From positions 62,001 through 126,000 of the forward strand of contig NZ_BCUF01000002.1 of assembly GCF_001591145.1 (NCBI RefSeq): DNA of 64,000 bases. The letters run 5' to 3'. Origin of the DNA: Vibrio harveyi NBRC 15634 = ATCC 14126 = KCTC 12724. Lineage in GTDB: Bacteria > Pseudomonadota > Gammaproteobacteria > Enterobacterales > Vibrionaceae. The notes under the pieces were generated by a model. That model searched no databases and was not told the DNA's origin. It was given only the letters and a program-made list of their open reading frames with translations. This document shows positions 30,402-40,386 of this stretch, in pieces. The number at the start of each line of letters is the position of its first letter. The stretch's first letter is position 1. Made by a program: the position numbers and the translations under genes.

Positions 30402-31682
30402 ATGGAAAGCCTAACGTTACAACCTATCAATAAAATTCAAGGGGAAGTGAACCTTCCTGGATCAAAAAGCGTTTCCAATCGAGCTTTGCTTCTTGCCGCT
30501 CTAGCAAAAGGCACGACTCGGTTGACCAACCTTCTCGACAGCGATGATATTCGCCACATGTTGAACGCTCTGACTAAGCTTGGTGTTCAGTATCAGTTGT
30601 CTGAAGACAAGACAGAATGTGTCGTAGAGGGGCTTGGTCGTCCATTTTCTGTTTCTGAACCTGTTGAGCTATTTTTGGGTAACGCAGGTACAGCAATGCG
30701 CCCATTGGCAGCAGCCTTGTGCTTAGGTGAAGGTGAATACGTTCTTACTGGCGAACCTCGCATGAAAGAACGCCCAATTGGTCACCTAGTGACAGCCTTA
30801 AAAGCAGCAGGCGCTGACGTCGAATATCTAGAGAACGAAAACTACCCACCGCTGAAAATCACTGGTACTGGACTTAAGTCTGGCTCTGTATCGATTGATG
30901 GTTCAATCTCTAGCCAATTTCTGACAGCGTTTTTAATGTCAGCACCGCTGGCTGATGGTGAGATTCGCATCAATATTGACGGTGAGTTGGTTTCTAAACC
31001 ATACATCGACATTACACTCCATATTATGAAGCAGTTTGGTGTCAACGTAATCAACAATGATTACCAAGAGTTTGTGATTCCAGCTGGTCAGCAATATATC
31101 GCTCCGGGTGATTTTTTGGTGGAAGGTGATGCTTCTTCTGCTTCTTACTTTTTGGCCGCAGCTGCCATCAAGGGTGGTGAAGTAAAAGTAACCGGTATTG
31201 GTAAGAACAGCATTCAGGGAGATATCCAATTCGCTGATGCACTTGAAAAAATGGGTGCAGAAATCGAATGGGGTGATGATTACGTCATTTCTCGTGTTGG
31301 TCAGTTAAAAGGCATCGATATGGATTATAACCATATCCCTGATGCAGCAATGACTATTGCAACGACAGCGCTTTTTGCTGAAGGTACAACCGCAATTCGC
31401 AATGTATACAACTGGCGCGTAAAGGAAACGGATCGCCTTTCAGCGATGGCGACTGAGCTTCGTAAAGTCGGTGCTGAGGTGGAAGAGGGTGAGGACTACA
31501 TCATCGTGAAACCAGTCCCTAAGCTTACGCACGCAGCGATTGATACTTACGATGATCACCGCATGGCGATGTGTTTTTCATTAGTGGCACTGAGTGATAC
31601 TCCAGTGACGATTAACGACCCTAAATGTACGTCAAAGACCTTCCCAGATTACTTCGATAAGTTAAAGGCACTAAGCTGCTAA
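30402..31682 (+). CDS. aroA: 3-phosphoshikimate 1-carboxyvinyltransferase (EPSP synthase)
   Basis: Sixth step of the shikimate pathway, joining shikimate-3-phosphate and PEP. 426 aa, normal length. Substrate-binding motifs [20 protein letters not shown] (about residues 18-37), [15 protein letters not shown] (about 92-106) and the C-terminal [11 protein letters not shown] are intact. The class I type Gly96 environment (GNAGTAMRP) is present. Single gene, terminator downstream shared with yciN. Confidence 0.97.
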   Translation: MESLTLQPINKIQGEVNLPGSKSVSNRALLLAALAKGTTRLTNLLDSDDIRHMLNALTKLGVQYQLSEDKTECVVEGLGRPFSVSEPVELFLGNAGTAMRPLAAALCLGEGEYVLTGEPRMKERPIGHLVTALKAAGADVEYLENENYPPLKITGTGLKSGSVSIDGSISSQFLTAFLMSAPLADGEIRINIDGELVSKPYIDITLHIMKQFGVNVINNDYQEFVIPAGQQYIAPGDFLVEGDASSASYFLAAAAIKGGEVKVTGIGKNSIQGDIQFADALEKMGAEIEWGDDYVISRVGQLKGIDMDYNHIPDAAMTIATTALFAEGTTAIRNVYNWRVKETDRLSAMATELRKVGAEVEEGEDYIIVKPVPKLTHAAIDTYDDHRMAMCFSLVALSDTPVTINDPKCTSKTFPDYFDKLKALSC

Positions 31683-31700
31683 TTCGCCTTATTGAAAGTG

Positions 31701-31732
31701 AAAAGCCAGAGTAGAGACTCTGGCTTTTTTAT
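31701..31732. terminator. Bidirectional terminator between aroA and yciN
   Basis: AAAAGCCAGAGT (31701-31712) pairs perfectly with ACTCTGGCTTTT (31717-31728) around AGAG, with further Ts. Confidence 0.92.
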
Positions 31733-31747
31733 TGGAATTTGAAGCGC

Positions 31748-31996
31748 TTACTTGTTCAATGTGAACTCTTTTGAAAGGTGGTGCGCTAGGTACTTAAACA
31801 TATTGAAAACCGCAGTAGTGTTGGTTGTCGGCAGACCTTTTTCATCTAAGAAGTACTCACCTTTAAACACCAAAACACCGTCTTTTTCTTCTACACTTGT
31901 TGCGCGCATGCCTTCAATGTAGTCATCGTGCTCTTGGATGATTTGGTTCGCAATTAAAAGAAGGTCGAACTCTTCAATGTGTTTTCTATCAGACAT
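31748..31996 (-). CDS. yciN: YciN family protein (DUF2498)
   Basis: 82-aa protein of unknown function from the ATG at 31996; an in-frame 16-codon extension upstream is not supported, as GAGAATGG lies directly before this ATG. The core LLLIANQIIQEHDDYIEGM...VLVFKGEYFLDEKGLPTTNTTAVFNMFKYLAHHLS matches E. coli YciN (83 aa), which is also adjacent to topA. Confidence 0.85.
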   Translation of the reverse strand: MSDRKHIEEFDLLLIANQIIQEHDDYIEGMRATSVEEKDGVLVFKGEYFLDEKGLPTTNTTAVFNMFKYLAHHLSKEFTLNK

Positions 31997-32475
31997 ACCA
32001 TTCTCGTCATTCAATGAAACTTTAAGTGGGGGCAGTATACCCACAATTGTGAAGGGTTTGCATACTAAAAACAGTGATTGCGTGTTTTACGAACGTCACA
32101 CGTTAATATAGAGGGAGTAGCGAAGCGATTCTCATCTGCAAATAGCCGATATTTCACTGGCATAACTTAAGCTTACGTTCTGATCGCGTAAGACAAATTA
32201 TTTTGTGATGAGAGACAAAATTTATCGAATTCGACTAGCGAGAGGAAACTTTGCCTGCTTAGTATATGCCGCTCAAGACCTTTTGCAGTACCCTGCCTCG
32301 TCAAAGTACAAAGGCGATGAATTGTCAACCAATCGGATCTGAATTTCAAAAAAGCAGTTGATCTTCTTTTCATCTCGCACAATAGTAAAAAAAGAAGCAA
32401 TGAAATAGAACATTATGCGGGTAGCTTCCTTTGGGCTAGTTACCCGCATTATTATGAAGGACGTTAGAGTCAGTT
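31997..32475. promoter_or_regulatory. yciN/topA control region with topA leader hairpin
   Basis: 479 bp. Just before topA, ATGCGGGTA (32415-32423) and TACCCGCAT (32441-32449) form a 9-bp stem ending 26 nt before the ATG. There is no T run, so it is more likely a leader structure or operator than a terminator. The remainder is AT-rich with no supported ORF. Confidence 0.4.
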
Positions 32476-35106
32476 ATGGGTAAATCGCTCGTTATAGTGG
32501 AGTCACCAGCCAAGGCTAAGACGATAAATAAATACCTTGGTAAAGACTTTATTGTTAAGTCTAGTGTTGGTCACGTGCGTGATCTGCCTACGGCCGGTCA
32601 AAGCACTGGTGAGAAAAAAGCCGCAGCCATTTCTACTAAAGGAATGAGCCCGGAAGAAAAAGCGCGTGTCAAAAAAGAAAAAGACCGTAAAGCTCTAATC
32701 AAAAAAATGGGGATTAACCCATATCATGACTGGGATGCGAATTACCAAATCCTTCCAGGCAAAGAAAAAGTCGTTAGCGAACTGCAAAAATTAGCCAAAG
32801 ATGCTGATTACGTTTATCTCGCAACCGATTTAGACCGCGAGGGGGAAGCAATCGCATGGCACCTTCGTGAGATCATCGGTGGCGATGAAGAGCGATACAA
32901 ACGCGTAGTGTTTAACGAGATCACGAAGAATGCAATCCAGCAAGCTTTCCAGACGCCTGGTGAGCTAAACATGGATGGTGTTAACGCACAACAAGCACGT
33001 CGATTCATGGACCGTGTAGTAGGTTTCATGGTTTCTCCATTGCTATGGAAGAAAGTGGCGCGTGGTCTGTCTGCTGGTCGTGTACAATCAGTAGCGGTTA
33101 AACTACTGGTTGAGCGTGAGCGTGAAATCAACGCTTTCATTCCAGAAGAATTCTGGGATATCAACGCAAATACGCACACAAAAGATAAGACGGCGTTCAA
33201 ACTGCTTGTTGCGCAGAAAGATGGCGTTGCGTTTAAGCCAGTTAACGAGGCTGAAACCAAGGCGGCGATGTCGGTACTGGAAAACGCAAGCTACGAAGTA
33301 TGTAAGCGTGAAGACCGCCCAACGAAAAGTAAGCCGTCTGCACCATACATTACGTCTACACTTCAGCAAGCAGCGAGTACTCGTTTAGGCTACGGCGTTA
33401 AAAAGACAATGATGCTGGCGCAGCGTCTATACGAAGCGGGTTACATCACCTATATGCGTACCGACTCAACCAACTTGAGCGCGGAAGCAGTAGATGCAGT
33501 TCGCGGTTTCATCGGTTCTGAGTTCGGTGACAAATACCTTCCAGCTAAACCGCTAACATACGGTAGCAAAGAAGGCGCACAAGAAGCGCACGAAGCAATT
33601 CGTCCTTCCGATGTCGCTGTGAAAGCTGAAGACCTACAAGGTGTTGATTCGGACGCACATAAGCTGTACGCGCTGATTTGGAATCAATTCGTTGCGTGTC
33701 AAATGACGCCTGCAGAATACGATTCAACCACCATCAGTGTGAAAGCGGCTGAGTACACGCTAAAAGCGAAAGGTCGTATTCTTAAGTTTGATGGTTGGAC
33801 TCGCGTTCAACGCCCAATGGGTAAAAACGAAGATACGATTCTTCCTGCTGTTCAACTGGGCGATAAGCTAGATCTTGAATCACTAGATCCTAAACAGCAC
33901 TTTACCAAGCCACCAGCACGTTTCACAGAAGCGGCGCTGGTAAAAGAACTTGAGAAGCGCGGCATTGGTCGTCCTTCTACATACGCTTCAATCATCTCTA
34001 CGATCCAAGATCGCGGCTACGTAAAAGTAGAACAGCGTCGTTTCTACGCAGAGAAGATGGGCGAGATTGTTACTGACCGTCTGGATGACAGTTTCAACGA
34101 TCTAATGAACTACGACTTCACTGCGCGTATGGAGCAGAAGCTTGACCAAATCGCTGAAGGCGATGTGATGTGGAAAGATGTTCTAGATAACTTCTTCACA
34201 GACTTCACTGGCGATCTAGAGAAAGCGGAGCAAGACGAGAACGAAGGCGGCATGAAGTTGAATCACATTGTGATGACAGATATCGAGTGTCCGACTTGTA
34301 GCCGTCCTATGGGTATTCGTACCGCGTCAACAGGCGTATTCCTAGGCTGTTCTGGTTACGCATTGCCACCTAAGGAGCGTTGCAAGACAACCATCAACTT
34401 GGGTGACGAAGACGGTATCATCAACGTTCTAGAAGAAGATGTGGAAACAGCAGCTCTGCGTGCTAAGAAGCGTTGTCCTATCTGTGAAACGGCGATGGAC
34501 GCATACTTGATCGATGATAAACGCAAGATGCACGTTTGTGGTAACAACCCGAACTGTGAAGGCTACATCGTCGAGCATGGCGAATTCAAAGTGAAAGGCT
34601 ATGATGGTCCAGTTGTTGAGTGTGACAAGTGTGGTTCTGACATGGTGCTTAAGAACGGTCGCTTCGGTAAATACATGGATTGTACAAGTGAAACGTGTAA
34701 GAACACTCGTAAGATCCTGAAGAACGGTGAAGTAGCACCGCCGAAAGAAGATCCAGTTCATTTCCCTGAACTTCCTTGTGAAAACTCAGATGCGTACTTT
34801 GTTTTACGTGATGGTGCTTCTGGTCTGTTTATGGCTGCGAGTAACTTCCCTAAATCACGTGAGACTCGTGCTCCATTAGTTTCTGAACTTGCTCGCTTCG
34901 AAGAACGTCTTCCTGAGAAGTTTAAGTATCTGACTACCGCGCCAGCTGCGGACCCTGATGGTCGCCCTGCTGTTGTTCGCTTTAGCCGCAAGAGCAAAGA
35001 GAACTACGTGCGCACTGAAGACAATGGAAAACCAAGTGGTTGGACGGCATTGTTTATCGATGGTAAGTGGGAAATCACGGACAAGCGCAAAAAAGCGAAA
35101 GCATAA
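32476..35106 (+). CDS. topA: DNA topoisomerase I
   Basis: Type IA topoisomerase that relaxes negative supercoils. 876 aa. Toprim domain near the N terminus ([17 protein letters not shown], and the acidic [15 protein letters not shown] at about 113-127). The catalytic tyrosine is Tyr326 in ITYMRTDST, and the gate motif [12 protein letters not shown] is present. Three C-terminal zinc-ribbon repeats follow (CPTCSRP..., CPICETAM...[15 protein letters not shown]...CTSETC), then a basic tail ending RKKAKA. The length and domain order match the gammaproteobacterial enzyme. Confidence 0.98.
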   Translation: MGKSLVIVESPAKAKTINKYLGKDFIVKSSVGHVRDLPTAGQSTGEKKAAAISTKGMSPEEKARVKKEKDRKALIKKMGINPYHDWDANYQILPGKEKVVSELQKLAKDADYVYLATDLDREGEAIAWHLREIIGGDEERYKRVVFNEITKNAIQQAFQTPGELNMDGVNAQQARRFMDRVVGFMVSPLLWKKVARGLSAGRVQSVAVKLLVEREREINAFIPEEFWDINANTHTKDKTAFKLLVAQKDGVAFKPVNEAETKAAMSVLENASYEVCKREDRPTKSKPSAPYITSTLQQAASTRLGYGVKKTMMLAQRLYEAGYITYMRTDSTNLSAEAVDAVRGFIGSEFGDKYLPAKPLTYGSKEGAQEAHEAIRPSDVAVKAEDLQGVDSDAHKLYALIWNQFVACQMTPAEYDSTTISVKAAEYTLKAKGRILKFDGWTRVQRPMGKNEDTILPAVQLGDKLDLESLDPKQHFTKPPARFTEAALVKELEKRGIGRPSTYASIISTIQDRGYVKVEQRRFYAEKMGEIVTDRLDDSFNDLMNYDFTARMEQKLDQIAEGDVMWKDVLDNFFTDFTGDLEKAEQDENEGGMKLNHIVMTDIECPTCSRPMGIRTASTGVFLGCSGYALPPKERCKTTINLGDEDGIINVLEEDVETAALRAKKRCPICETAMDAYLIDDKRKMHVCGNNPNCEGYIVEHGEFKVKGYDGPVVECDKCGSDMVLKNGRFGKYMDCTSETCKNTRKILKNGEVAPPKEDPVHFPELPCENSDAYFVLRDGASGLFMAASNFPKSRETRAPLVSELARFEERLPEKFKYLTTAPAADPDGRPAVVRFSRKSKENYVRTEDNGKPSGWTALFIDGKWEITDKRKKAKA

Positions 35107-35637
35107 TCCTAGAGATTGAATCGATAAGGCAGCTCATACGCTGCCTTATTTTTTACCTGCTATTTTACAATTCATTCATTTCACCAATCACTTTTCTTCC
35201 ATTTTCACCATTCTTGTTTTCATCCAACGGTCATAGTTTCATCGTATCCTGTCGCAAAACTGCACTTGTGTAGTTAATCGGTTTGTAAATTGTTTTCACA
35301 ATGTAATCGTTTGCGTCCCATTGTGTGATCAAGATACCGTATTGAGTAAGCAACATCTGTACACTACACGGAATGGCATATTTTAAATTGTAATTTAGTT
35401 CCAGTTCGATAACTTATTAGACAGATAATGCAACTGTATGCTGTTATTTAGCGCCGAAAATAAAGAATAACTAAGGCGTGTGCGTACGAGGATGTGCAAT
35501 AGCTTTTTCAGTTCGTATTGTGAGGGTTCATAGAAGCTCATCAGTATGGACGTATTAACGTATTCGCTTGACTCCCCGAGTTCTGCTCATATCAAGCGAG
35601 TACCAGTTCCAAGCTATAACTATATGGAGAACAACGA
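35107..35637 (+). promoter_or_regulatory. glgC upstream region with exact PurR-consensus site
   Basis: 531 bp. On the minus strand 35301-35316 reads ACGCAAACGATTACAT, matching every fixed position of the PurR consensus ANGCAANCGNTTNCNT. It is nested inside an inverted repeat CACAATG (35297-35303) / CATTGTG (35319-35325). The site is about 320 bp upstream of the glgC ATG. Other LacI-family regulators bind related sites, so the regulator is uncertain. Confidence 0.5.
35124..35155 (+). terminator. Terminator after topA
   Basis: ATAAGGCAGC (35124-35133) pairs with GCTGCCTTAT (35140-35149), followed by TTTTTTA. Confidence 0.9.
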
Positions 35638-36855
35638 ATGGCTGGTGTTTTGGGAATGATTCTTGCTGGCGGTGAAGGCTCTCGCTTGAGACCTTTAACG
35701 GAATCCCGCAGTAAACCTTCGGTCCCTTTCGGCGGAAGTTACCGACTTATTGATTTCGCTCTGAATAACTTTGTGAATGCGGATTTAATGCGCATTTACG
35801 TCCTTACTCAATTCAAATCTCAATCTCTATTCCACCACTTGAAGAAAGGGTGGAACATCAATGGCATCACCGACCGCTTTATCGACCCAATTCCTGCGCA
35901 GATGCGTACAGGCAAGCGTTGGTATGAAGGAACGGCAGATGCTATCTACCAAAACCTGCGTTTTATGGAGTTGGCAGAACCTGATCAAGTATGTATCTTT
36001 GGTTCCGATCATATCTATAAAATGGACATTAAACAGATGTTGGCTTTCCACCAAGAGAAAGAGGCTTCGCTAACGGTTTCAGCGCTAAGAATGCCGTTAT
36101 CTGAAGCGTCTCAATTTGGTGTTATCGAAGTAGACAACGAAGGTCGCATGATTGGCTTTGAAGAAAAGCCAGCTAATCCGAAATCTATCCCAGGTGATCC
36201 AGAGCACGCACTCGTGTCTATGGGTAACTATATCTTCGAAGCTCAGACACTGTTTGCCGAACTTATTGAAGATGCTGATAACGAAGCATCAACGCACGAC
36301 TTTGGTAAAGACATTATTCCTAAAATGTTCCCGCGTGGTGATGTGTTTGTTTATGACTTCAGTACCAACCGCATCACGGGTGAGAAAGAAGAAGTATATT
36401 GGCGCGATGTAGGTACGATTGATGCGTACTGGCAAGCTCATATGGATCTTCTTGAGAAAGACGCACCGTTCTCTCTATACAACCGCAAATGGCCACTTCA
36501 TACTTATTACCCACCATTGCCACCAGCGACATTTACTGACTCTGTTAATGGTCGAGTTCAGATCATCGATAGCTTGGTATGTAACGGTAGCTACGTGCGT
36601 GGTTCACGTATTGAAAAATCAGTATTAGGTTTCCGTAGCAACATTGCTTCGGCGTGTGACATCAGCCAGTGTATTTTGCTCGGTGATGTGAAAGTCGGGG
36701 AAGGTTGTGTGCTTCGTCGCGTGATTGTAGATAAAGACGCAGATATTGCGCCGGGTACGCAAATTGGTGTAAATCTACAAGAAGATAAGAAACACTACCA
36801 TGTGTCAGATGATGGCATCGTTGTAATTCCAAAAGGAGCACGTGTTGGCTACTAA
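35638..36855 (+). CDS. glgC: Glucose-1-phosphate adenylyltransferase
   Basis: Makes ADP-glucose from glucose-1-phosphate and ATP, the committed step of glycogen synthesis. 405 aa. The nucleotide-binding LAGGEGSRLRPLTESRSKPSVPFGG (about residues 9-33), WYEGTADAIYQN and GSDHIYKMD motifs are present, with the C-terminal left-handed beta-helix. TATGGAGAAC precedes the ATG. Overlaps glgA by about 11 nt, so the two are translationally coupled. Confidence 0.97.
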   Translation: MAGVLGMILAGGEGSRLRPLTESRSKPSVPFGGSYRLIDFALNNFVNADLMRIYVLTQFKSQSLFHHLKKGWNINGITDRFIDPIPAQMRTGKRWYEGTADAIYQNLRFMELAEPDQVCIFGSDHIYKMDIKQMLAFHQEKEASLTVSALRMPLSEASQFGVIEVDNEGRMIGFEEKPANPKSIPGDPEHALVSMGNYIFEAQTLFAELIEDADNEASTHDFGKDIIPKMFPRGDVFVYDFSTNRITGEKEEVYWRDVGTIDAYWQAHMDLLEKDAPFSLYNRKWPLHTYYPPLPPATFTDSVNGRVQIIDSLVCNGSYVRGSRIEKSVLGFRSNIASACDISQCILLGDVKVGEGCVLRRVIVDKDADIAPGTQIGVNLQEDKKHYHVSDDGIVVIPKGARVGY

Positions 36856-38302
36856 CAATTTGTCTGTTCTGTTTGTAGCGTCTGAAGTCGAAGGACTAAT
36901 TAAAAGTGGTGGCTTGGCTGATGTAGCCAAGGCACTGCCGGAAGCCCTTCAAAATCTTCAGCAAGATGTACGAATTTCTATTCCAGCCTATACTGGCATT
37001 GAGCAACTATCGGAAGCGGAAACGGTTCTAGAAACAGAGTTAACGAGTTGGCCACATACGGCATACCGAGTGCTTAAGTTAACGCTTGGGGATAATCCAG
37101 TTTACTTAATTGATTGTCCGCCGTATTTCAATCGTCCTTCTATGTACGCCGAAAACAACCAAGCTTATACAGACAATGGTGAACGCTTTGCATTCTTTAG
37201 TGCAGCGTGTTTGGACATGTTACCTAAGCTTGGCTTCCAGCCGGACATTGTTCACGCTAATGACTGGCATACAGGATTAGTCCCATTCTTGCTCAAACAT
37301 CGATACGGCAATGAAGCCTTCTTTGCAAACACTCGCAGCGTTATTTCAATTCACAACGCGGTGTTCAAAGGGGTATTTAGTTACGACGATGTTCAATGCC
37401 TTCCAGAGTTCCATAGTCGAAATGTGCCTGATGCAGCCGTCAGTGCCACTCACATCACCATGCTCAAAGCGGGGGTGATGAATGCAGACAAAATCAATGC
37501 AGTAAGCCCGACTTACGCAGAAGAGCTTAAGACTGAGCTAGGTAGTCATGGTATGGCGTGGGAGTTTCAACAACGCGCTGACGATTTAGTGGGTATTCTA
37601 AATGGTTGTGATTACAGTGCGTGGAATCCAGAAACGGACTCTAGTTTACCGTTGAACTACAAAGCGAACCGACAAAGCATGGTGCGTGGCAAAAACGCTT
37701 GTAAGAGAGCCCTACAAGAAAAGCTGGGTCTTGAAGCATCTGATTGCGCTATGTTTGGTATGGTTTGCCGTTTAACGCAACAAAAAGGCGTGCATTATTT
37801 GCTACCAGCATTGGCTGACTTCCTCAAACATGATGTTCAAGTTGTCGTCGTGGGGACTGGCGATCCTATCCTTGCTGCCCAACTGAGAGACGTCTCAGCA
37901 CAGTTCGCTAATAAGTTGGTTTTTGTGGAAGCATACGATAATGAACTCGCACACCTTGTTGAGGCTGGCTCAGATTTCTTCCTGATGCCTTCAGAATTTG
38001 AACCTTGTGGTTTAAATCAGATCTACAGTATGGCTTATGGCACGTTGCCGATTGTTCGTGGTGTAGGCGGTTTGAAAGACAGTGTTAATGACTACGACGC
38101 AGATCTTGAAGAAGCCACAGGTTTTGTATTCTATGAGCCAACACCACAAGCGTTGTTATTGACGATGCTAAGGGCACTGTTGCTTTACGCACAGAGTCCG
38201 AACGAAGTAAGGCGTGTACAGCTTCATGCAATGCAGAAAGACTTTTGTTGGCGTAAAGCTGCGGAAGAATACTTGCAGTTGTATAGAGCCGCGTTAAATT
38301 GA
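36845..38302 (+). CDS. glgA: Glycogen synthase (ADP-glucose)
   Basis: GT5 glycosyltransferase that elongates glycogen. About 485 aa beginning ATNNLSVLFVASEVEGLIKSGGLADV; Lys20 of KSGGLAD binds ADP-glucose, and the C-terminal catalytic motif EFEPCGLNQIYSMAYGTLPIV is present. There is no ATG: the candidates are GTG at 36842 and TTG at 36845. AAGGAG ends at 36838, so the TTG has the better spacing. It lies inside the end of glgC, showing coupling. Followed by a terminator; branching and debranching enzymes are not in the window. Confidence 0.95.
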   Translation: MATNNLSVLFVASEVEGLIKSGGLADVAKALPEALQNLQQDVRISIPAYTGIEQLSEAETVLETELTSWPHTAYRVLKLTLGDNPVYLIDCPPYFNRPSMYAENNQAYTDNGERFAFFSAACLDMLPKLGFQPDIVHANDWHTGLVPFLLKHRYGNEAFFANTRSVISIHNAVFKGVFSYDDVQCLPEFHSRNVPDAAVSATHITMLKAGVMNADKINAVSPTYAEELKTELGSHGMAWEFQQRADDLVGILNGCDYSAWNPETDSSLPLNYKANRQSMVRGKNACKRALQEKLGLEASDCAMFGMVCRLTQQKGVHYLLPALADFLKHDVQVVVVGTGDPILAAQLRDVSAQFANKLVFVEAYDNELAHLVEAGSDFFLMPSEFEPCGLNQIYSMAYGTLPIVRGVGGLKDSVNDYDADLEEATGFVFYEPTPQALLLTMLRALLLYAQSPNEVRRVQLHAMQKDFCWRKAAEEYLQLYRAALN

Positions 38303-38327
38303 CGCAAAATCTTTAAAAAGTGTAACG

Positions 38328-38352
38328 AAAGGCACCGAATAGGGTGCCTTTA
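38328..38352 (+). terminator. Terminator after glgA
   Basis: AAAGGCACC (38328-38336) pairs with GGTGCCTTT (38343-38351) around GAATAG. The T tract is short. Confidence 0.75.
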
Positions 38353-38424
38353 TTATCTTACCCATAAGGAGTGTGGTAGCATTTATCCATTCCTGTTCAC
38401 AAAGAATGTTTTTCATACTGATAC

Positions 38425-39228
38425 ATGACTCAGCCACTTTTATTCCATAAAACCTTTATACACCCTACTAGCAAAGAGTGGGTCGTTTTCGTGCATGGTG
38501 CTGGTGGCAGTTCTTCGATATGGTTTAAGCAGATCAAAGCGTATAAGCAGCACTTTAACTTACTGCTGATCGACCTTCGAGGGCATGGAAAATCTAACCA
38601 ACTGCTTAAAGAATTGATGACAAGTCGCTATACCTTTACGGCGGTGACTCAAGATATTCTAAAAGTTTTGGATCATCTTAAGATTCAGTCTGCGCACTTT
38701 GTCGGTATGTCTTTGGGTACTATTATTGTTCGTAATTTGGCTGAGTTAGCCTCTGAGCGAGTACGCTCTATGGTTCTTGGTGGCGCAGTTACGCGTTTAA
38801 ATACCCGCTCACAAATCCTGGTGAAGTTAGGTAATCTAGGAAAGCACATTCTGCCTTATATGTGGCTGTACAAGTTGTTTGCCTACATTGTTATGCCGCA
38901 AAAAAACCAACGAGAATCACGTCACCTATTTATCCGCGAAGCAAAGAAATTATGCCAGAAAGAATTCAAACGATGGTTCATCTTAGCCGCTGACGTTAAT
39001 CCCCTGATGAAATACTTTAAAGATCGTGAACTGCCTATCCCAACATTGTATTTAATGGGTGATAGGGATTACATGTTCATCAAGCCAGTTAAAGAGATGG
39101 TTGCGGTACATAAGCAAAGTGTTCTACGCGAGATTCCAGACTGTGGTCATGTGTGCAATGTAGAACGACCTGATGACTTCAATCAACACTCTATCGAGTT
39201 CATTAAGCAGCAAAGCTTAGCCGCTTAA
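38425..39228 (+). CDS. Alpha/beta-hydrolase fold protein
   Basis: 267-aa soluble hydrolase of unknown substrate. Oxyanion region FVHGAGGSSSIWF, DLRGHGKS strand, nucleophile elbow VGMSLGT (Ser96), a late acid in LMGDRDYMF and catalytic His in DCGHVCN. A basic cap domain occupies about residues 120-190. This is the epoxide-hydrolase/esterase-like branch; nothing in the context fixes the substrate. No strong ribosome site is visible before the ATG. Single gene between glgA and a convergent pair. Confidence 0.85.
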   Translation: MTQPLLFHKTFIHPTSKEWVVFVHGAGGSSSIWFKQIKAYKQHFNLLLIDLRGHGKSNQLLKELMTSRYTFTAVTQDILKVLDHLKIQSAHFVGMSLGTIIVRNLAELASERVRSMVLGGAVTRLNTRSQILVKLGNLGKHILPYMWLYKLFAYIVMPQKNQRESRHLFIREAKKLCQKEFKRWFILAADVNPLMKYFKDRELPIPTLYLMGDRDYMFIKPVKEMVAVHKQSVLREIPDCGHVCNVERPDDFNQHSIEFIKQQSLAA

Positions 39229-39248
39229 ACTTAAAATGATTGAAAAGA

Positions 39249-39277
39249 ATAGGGGAGCCATTAAGGCTCCCCTATTT
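39249..39277. terminator. Bidirectional terminator overlapping the DUF2007 stop codon
   Basis: AGGGGAGCC (39251-39259) pairs with GGCTCCCCT (39265-39273). The stop codon (39261-39263) of the leftward DUF2007 gene lies in the loop and the last three codons form one arm. Confidence 0.7.
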
Positions 39278-39578
39278 GATATCCGCATTGCCAACAAGCG
39301 CCAAATTGACCTTCATTTTGCTCCGAACATTGTGGGCACTGCCAATCTTGGTAAATAAGTTCTGCTTGTTTTCGATAGTCTTCGACGATGGCTAATGCTT
39401 TCAACTGTTGCTCCGGATGTAAAAGCCAAACATACGGGTCAGTATCATCGCTAAAAGGCAGCTCTCCCTTCAATCCGAACATGCCTTCACCTCGCACTTC
39501 GCAGGCTATTTGCTCGGTTTTAAGAAGCTCACAAACGATATGAGCTTCAGCCGGATTTTTAGCGATGTATATTTTCAT
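39261..39578 (-). CDS. DUF2007 protein with C-terminal zinc ribbon
   Basis: 105-aa protein of unknown function. The DUF2007 fold (IYIAKNPAEAHIVCELLKTEQIACEVRGEGMFG, WLLHPEQQLKALAIVEDY) is followed by a CPQC-x10-CWQC zinc ribbon at about residues 81-98. The start codon overlaps the stop of the upstream VTT-domain gene (TAATG), so they are co-expressed. DUF2007 proteins are sometimes called putative signal transducers, with no demonstrated role. Confidence 0.85.
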   Translation of the reverse strand: MKIYIAKNPAEAHIVCELLKTEQIACEVRGEGMFGLKGELPFSDDTDPYVWLLHPEQQLKALAIVEDYRKQAELIYQDWQCPQCSEQNEGQFGACWQCGYQIGEP

Positions 39579-40267
39579 TAAGCGTTTCCATTCTGTACTT
39601 GTGCAGGGCGAACCTTATTCATAACCCATTTAGCGATAATAGGGAACAAACCAAGTAGAGCAAACGATGCTAATACGGTTGGTGACACAATTCCAGAAAG
39701 ACTATCAATGGTTGCTAGCTGTGTACCTGCATTCAGATAAACCGCAGTGCCGGGCAACATACCAATTTGGCTTGTTAAGTAGAATCGAGCAATAGTCATT
39801 GGTGTTAGACCCATTAACAAGTTGATTAGGAAAAATGGAAAAACAGGGATTAAGCGTAGCGAAAACAGGTAAAATGCGCCGTCTTTTTCTACACCCTGGT
39901 TGATCGCACCTAGCTTGTTTCCAAACTTACTCTGTACCCATTCCCTCAATAGGTAACGGCTGCTTAAAAAAGCGATCGTTGCACCGATTGTGCTGGCAAA
40001 AGAAACCAGCAGCAAACTTGTCCAGAAACCAAATAGCGCCGCACCAAGCAAAGTCACCACTGCTGCACCTGGAATCGAAAACGCAGTGATGGCAATGTAA
40101 GCAAAGAAATAAGTGGCAGCAGCGAATACGAAGTTTTCGCTAATAAAAGTGTTCAACGCTTCTTGTTGCGCCTTCGCGTTTTCTAGCGTTAGGTATTGAC
40201 CAAAATTCACGCCTAAAAAGATAATCGTCGCGAGTAGGATCAGTCCTAAAATCAGTTTCTTATTCAT
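39578..40267 (-). CDS. TVP38/TMEM64 (VTT domain) membrane protein
   Basis: 229-aa inner-membrane protein from the ATG at 40267, with CGGAGCT upstream; a TTG-initiated 16-codon extension is unlikely. Helices include KLILGLILLATIIFLGV and AAATYFFAYIAITAFSIPGAAVVTLLGAALFGF, and the VTT-domain signature is seen in FYLFSLRLIPVFPFFLINLLMGLTPM (about residues 133-158). DedA/VTT proteins are implicated in lipid-carrier flipping and membrane homeostasis. Operon with the downstream DUF2007 gene. Confidence 0.9.
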   Translation of the reverse strand: MNKKLILGLILLATIIFLGVNFGQYLTLENAKAQQEALNTFISENFVFAAATYFFAYIAITAFSIPGAAVVTLLGAALFGFWTSLLLVSFASTIGATIAFLSSRYLLREWVQSKFGNKLGAINQGVEKDGAFYLFSLRLIPVFPFFLINLLMGLTPMTIARFYLTSQIGMLPGTAVYLNAGTQLATIDSLSGIVSPTVLASFALLGLFPIIAKWVMNKVRPAQVQNGNA

Positions 40268-40386
40268 ATCAATAGCTCCGTTTGGCTTCTTAAATAATAA
40301 GACAGAATGGGGCAATAAAAAATTTCAAAAAAAACCGCAGTTTGAAAACTGCGGCTTTTACTCAATGTCATGCTGATATAAATGCT

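Noticed and set aside
32173..32400. 75-codon minus-strand ORF upstream of topA
   Set aside because: No Shine-Dalgarno and no family resemblance; the region is better explained as promoter/leader DNA.
35067..35273. 68-codon ORF across the topA 3' end
   Set aside because: It starts inside topA in another frame and runs through the topA terminator; Phe/Ser-rich AT-driven composition.
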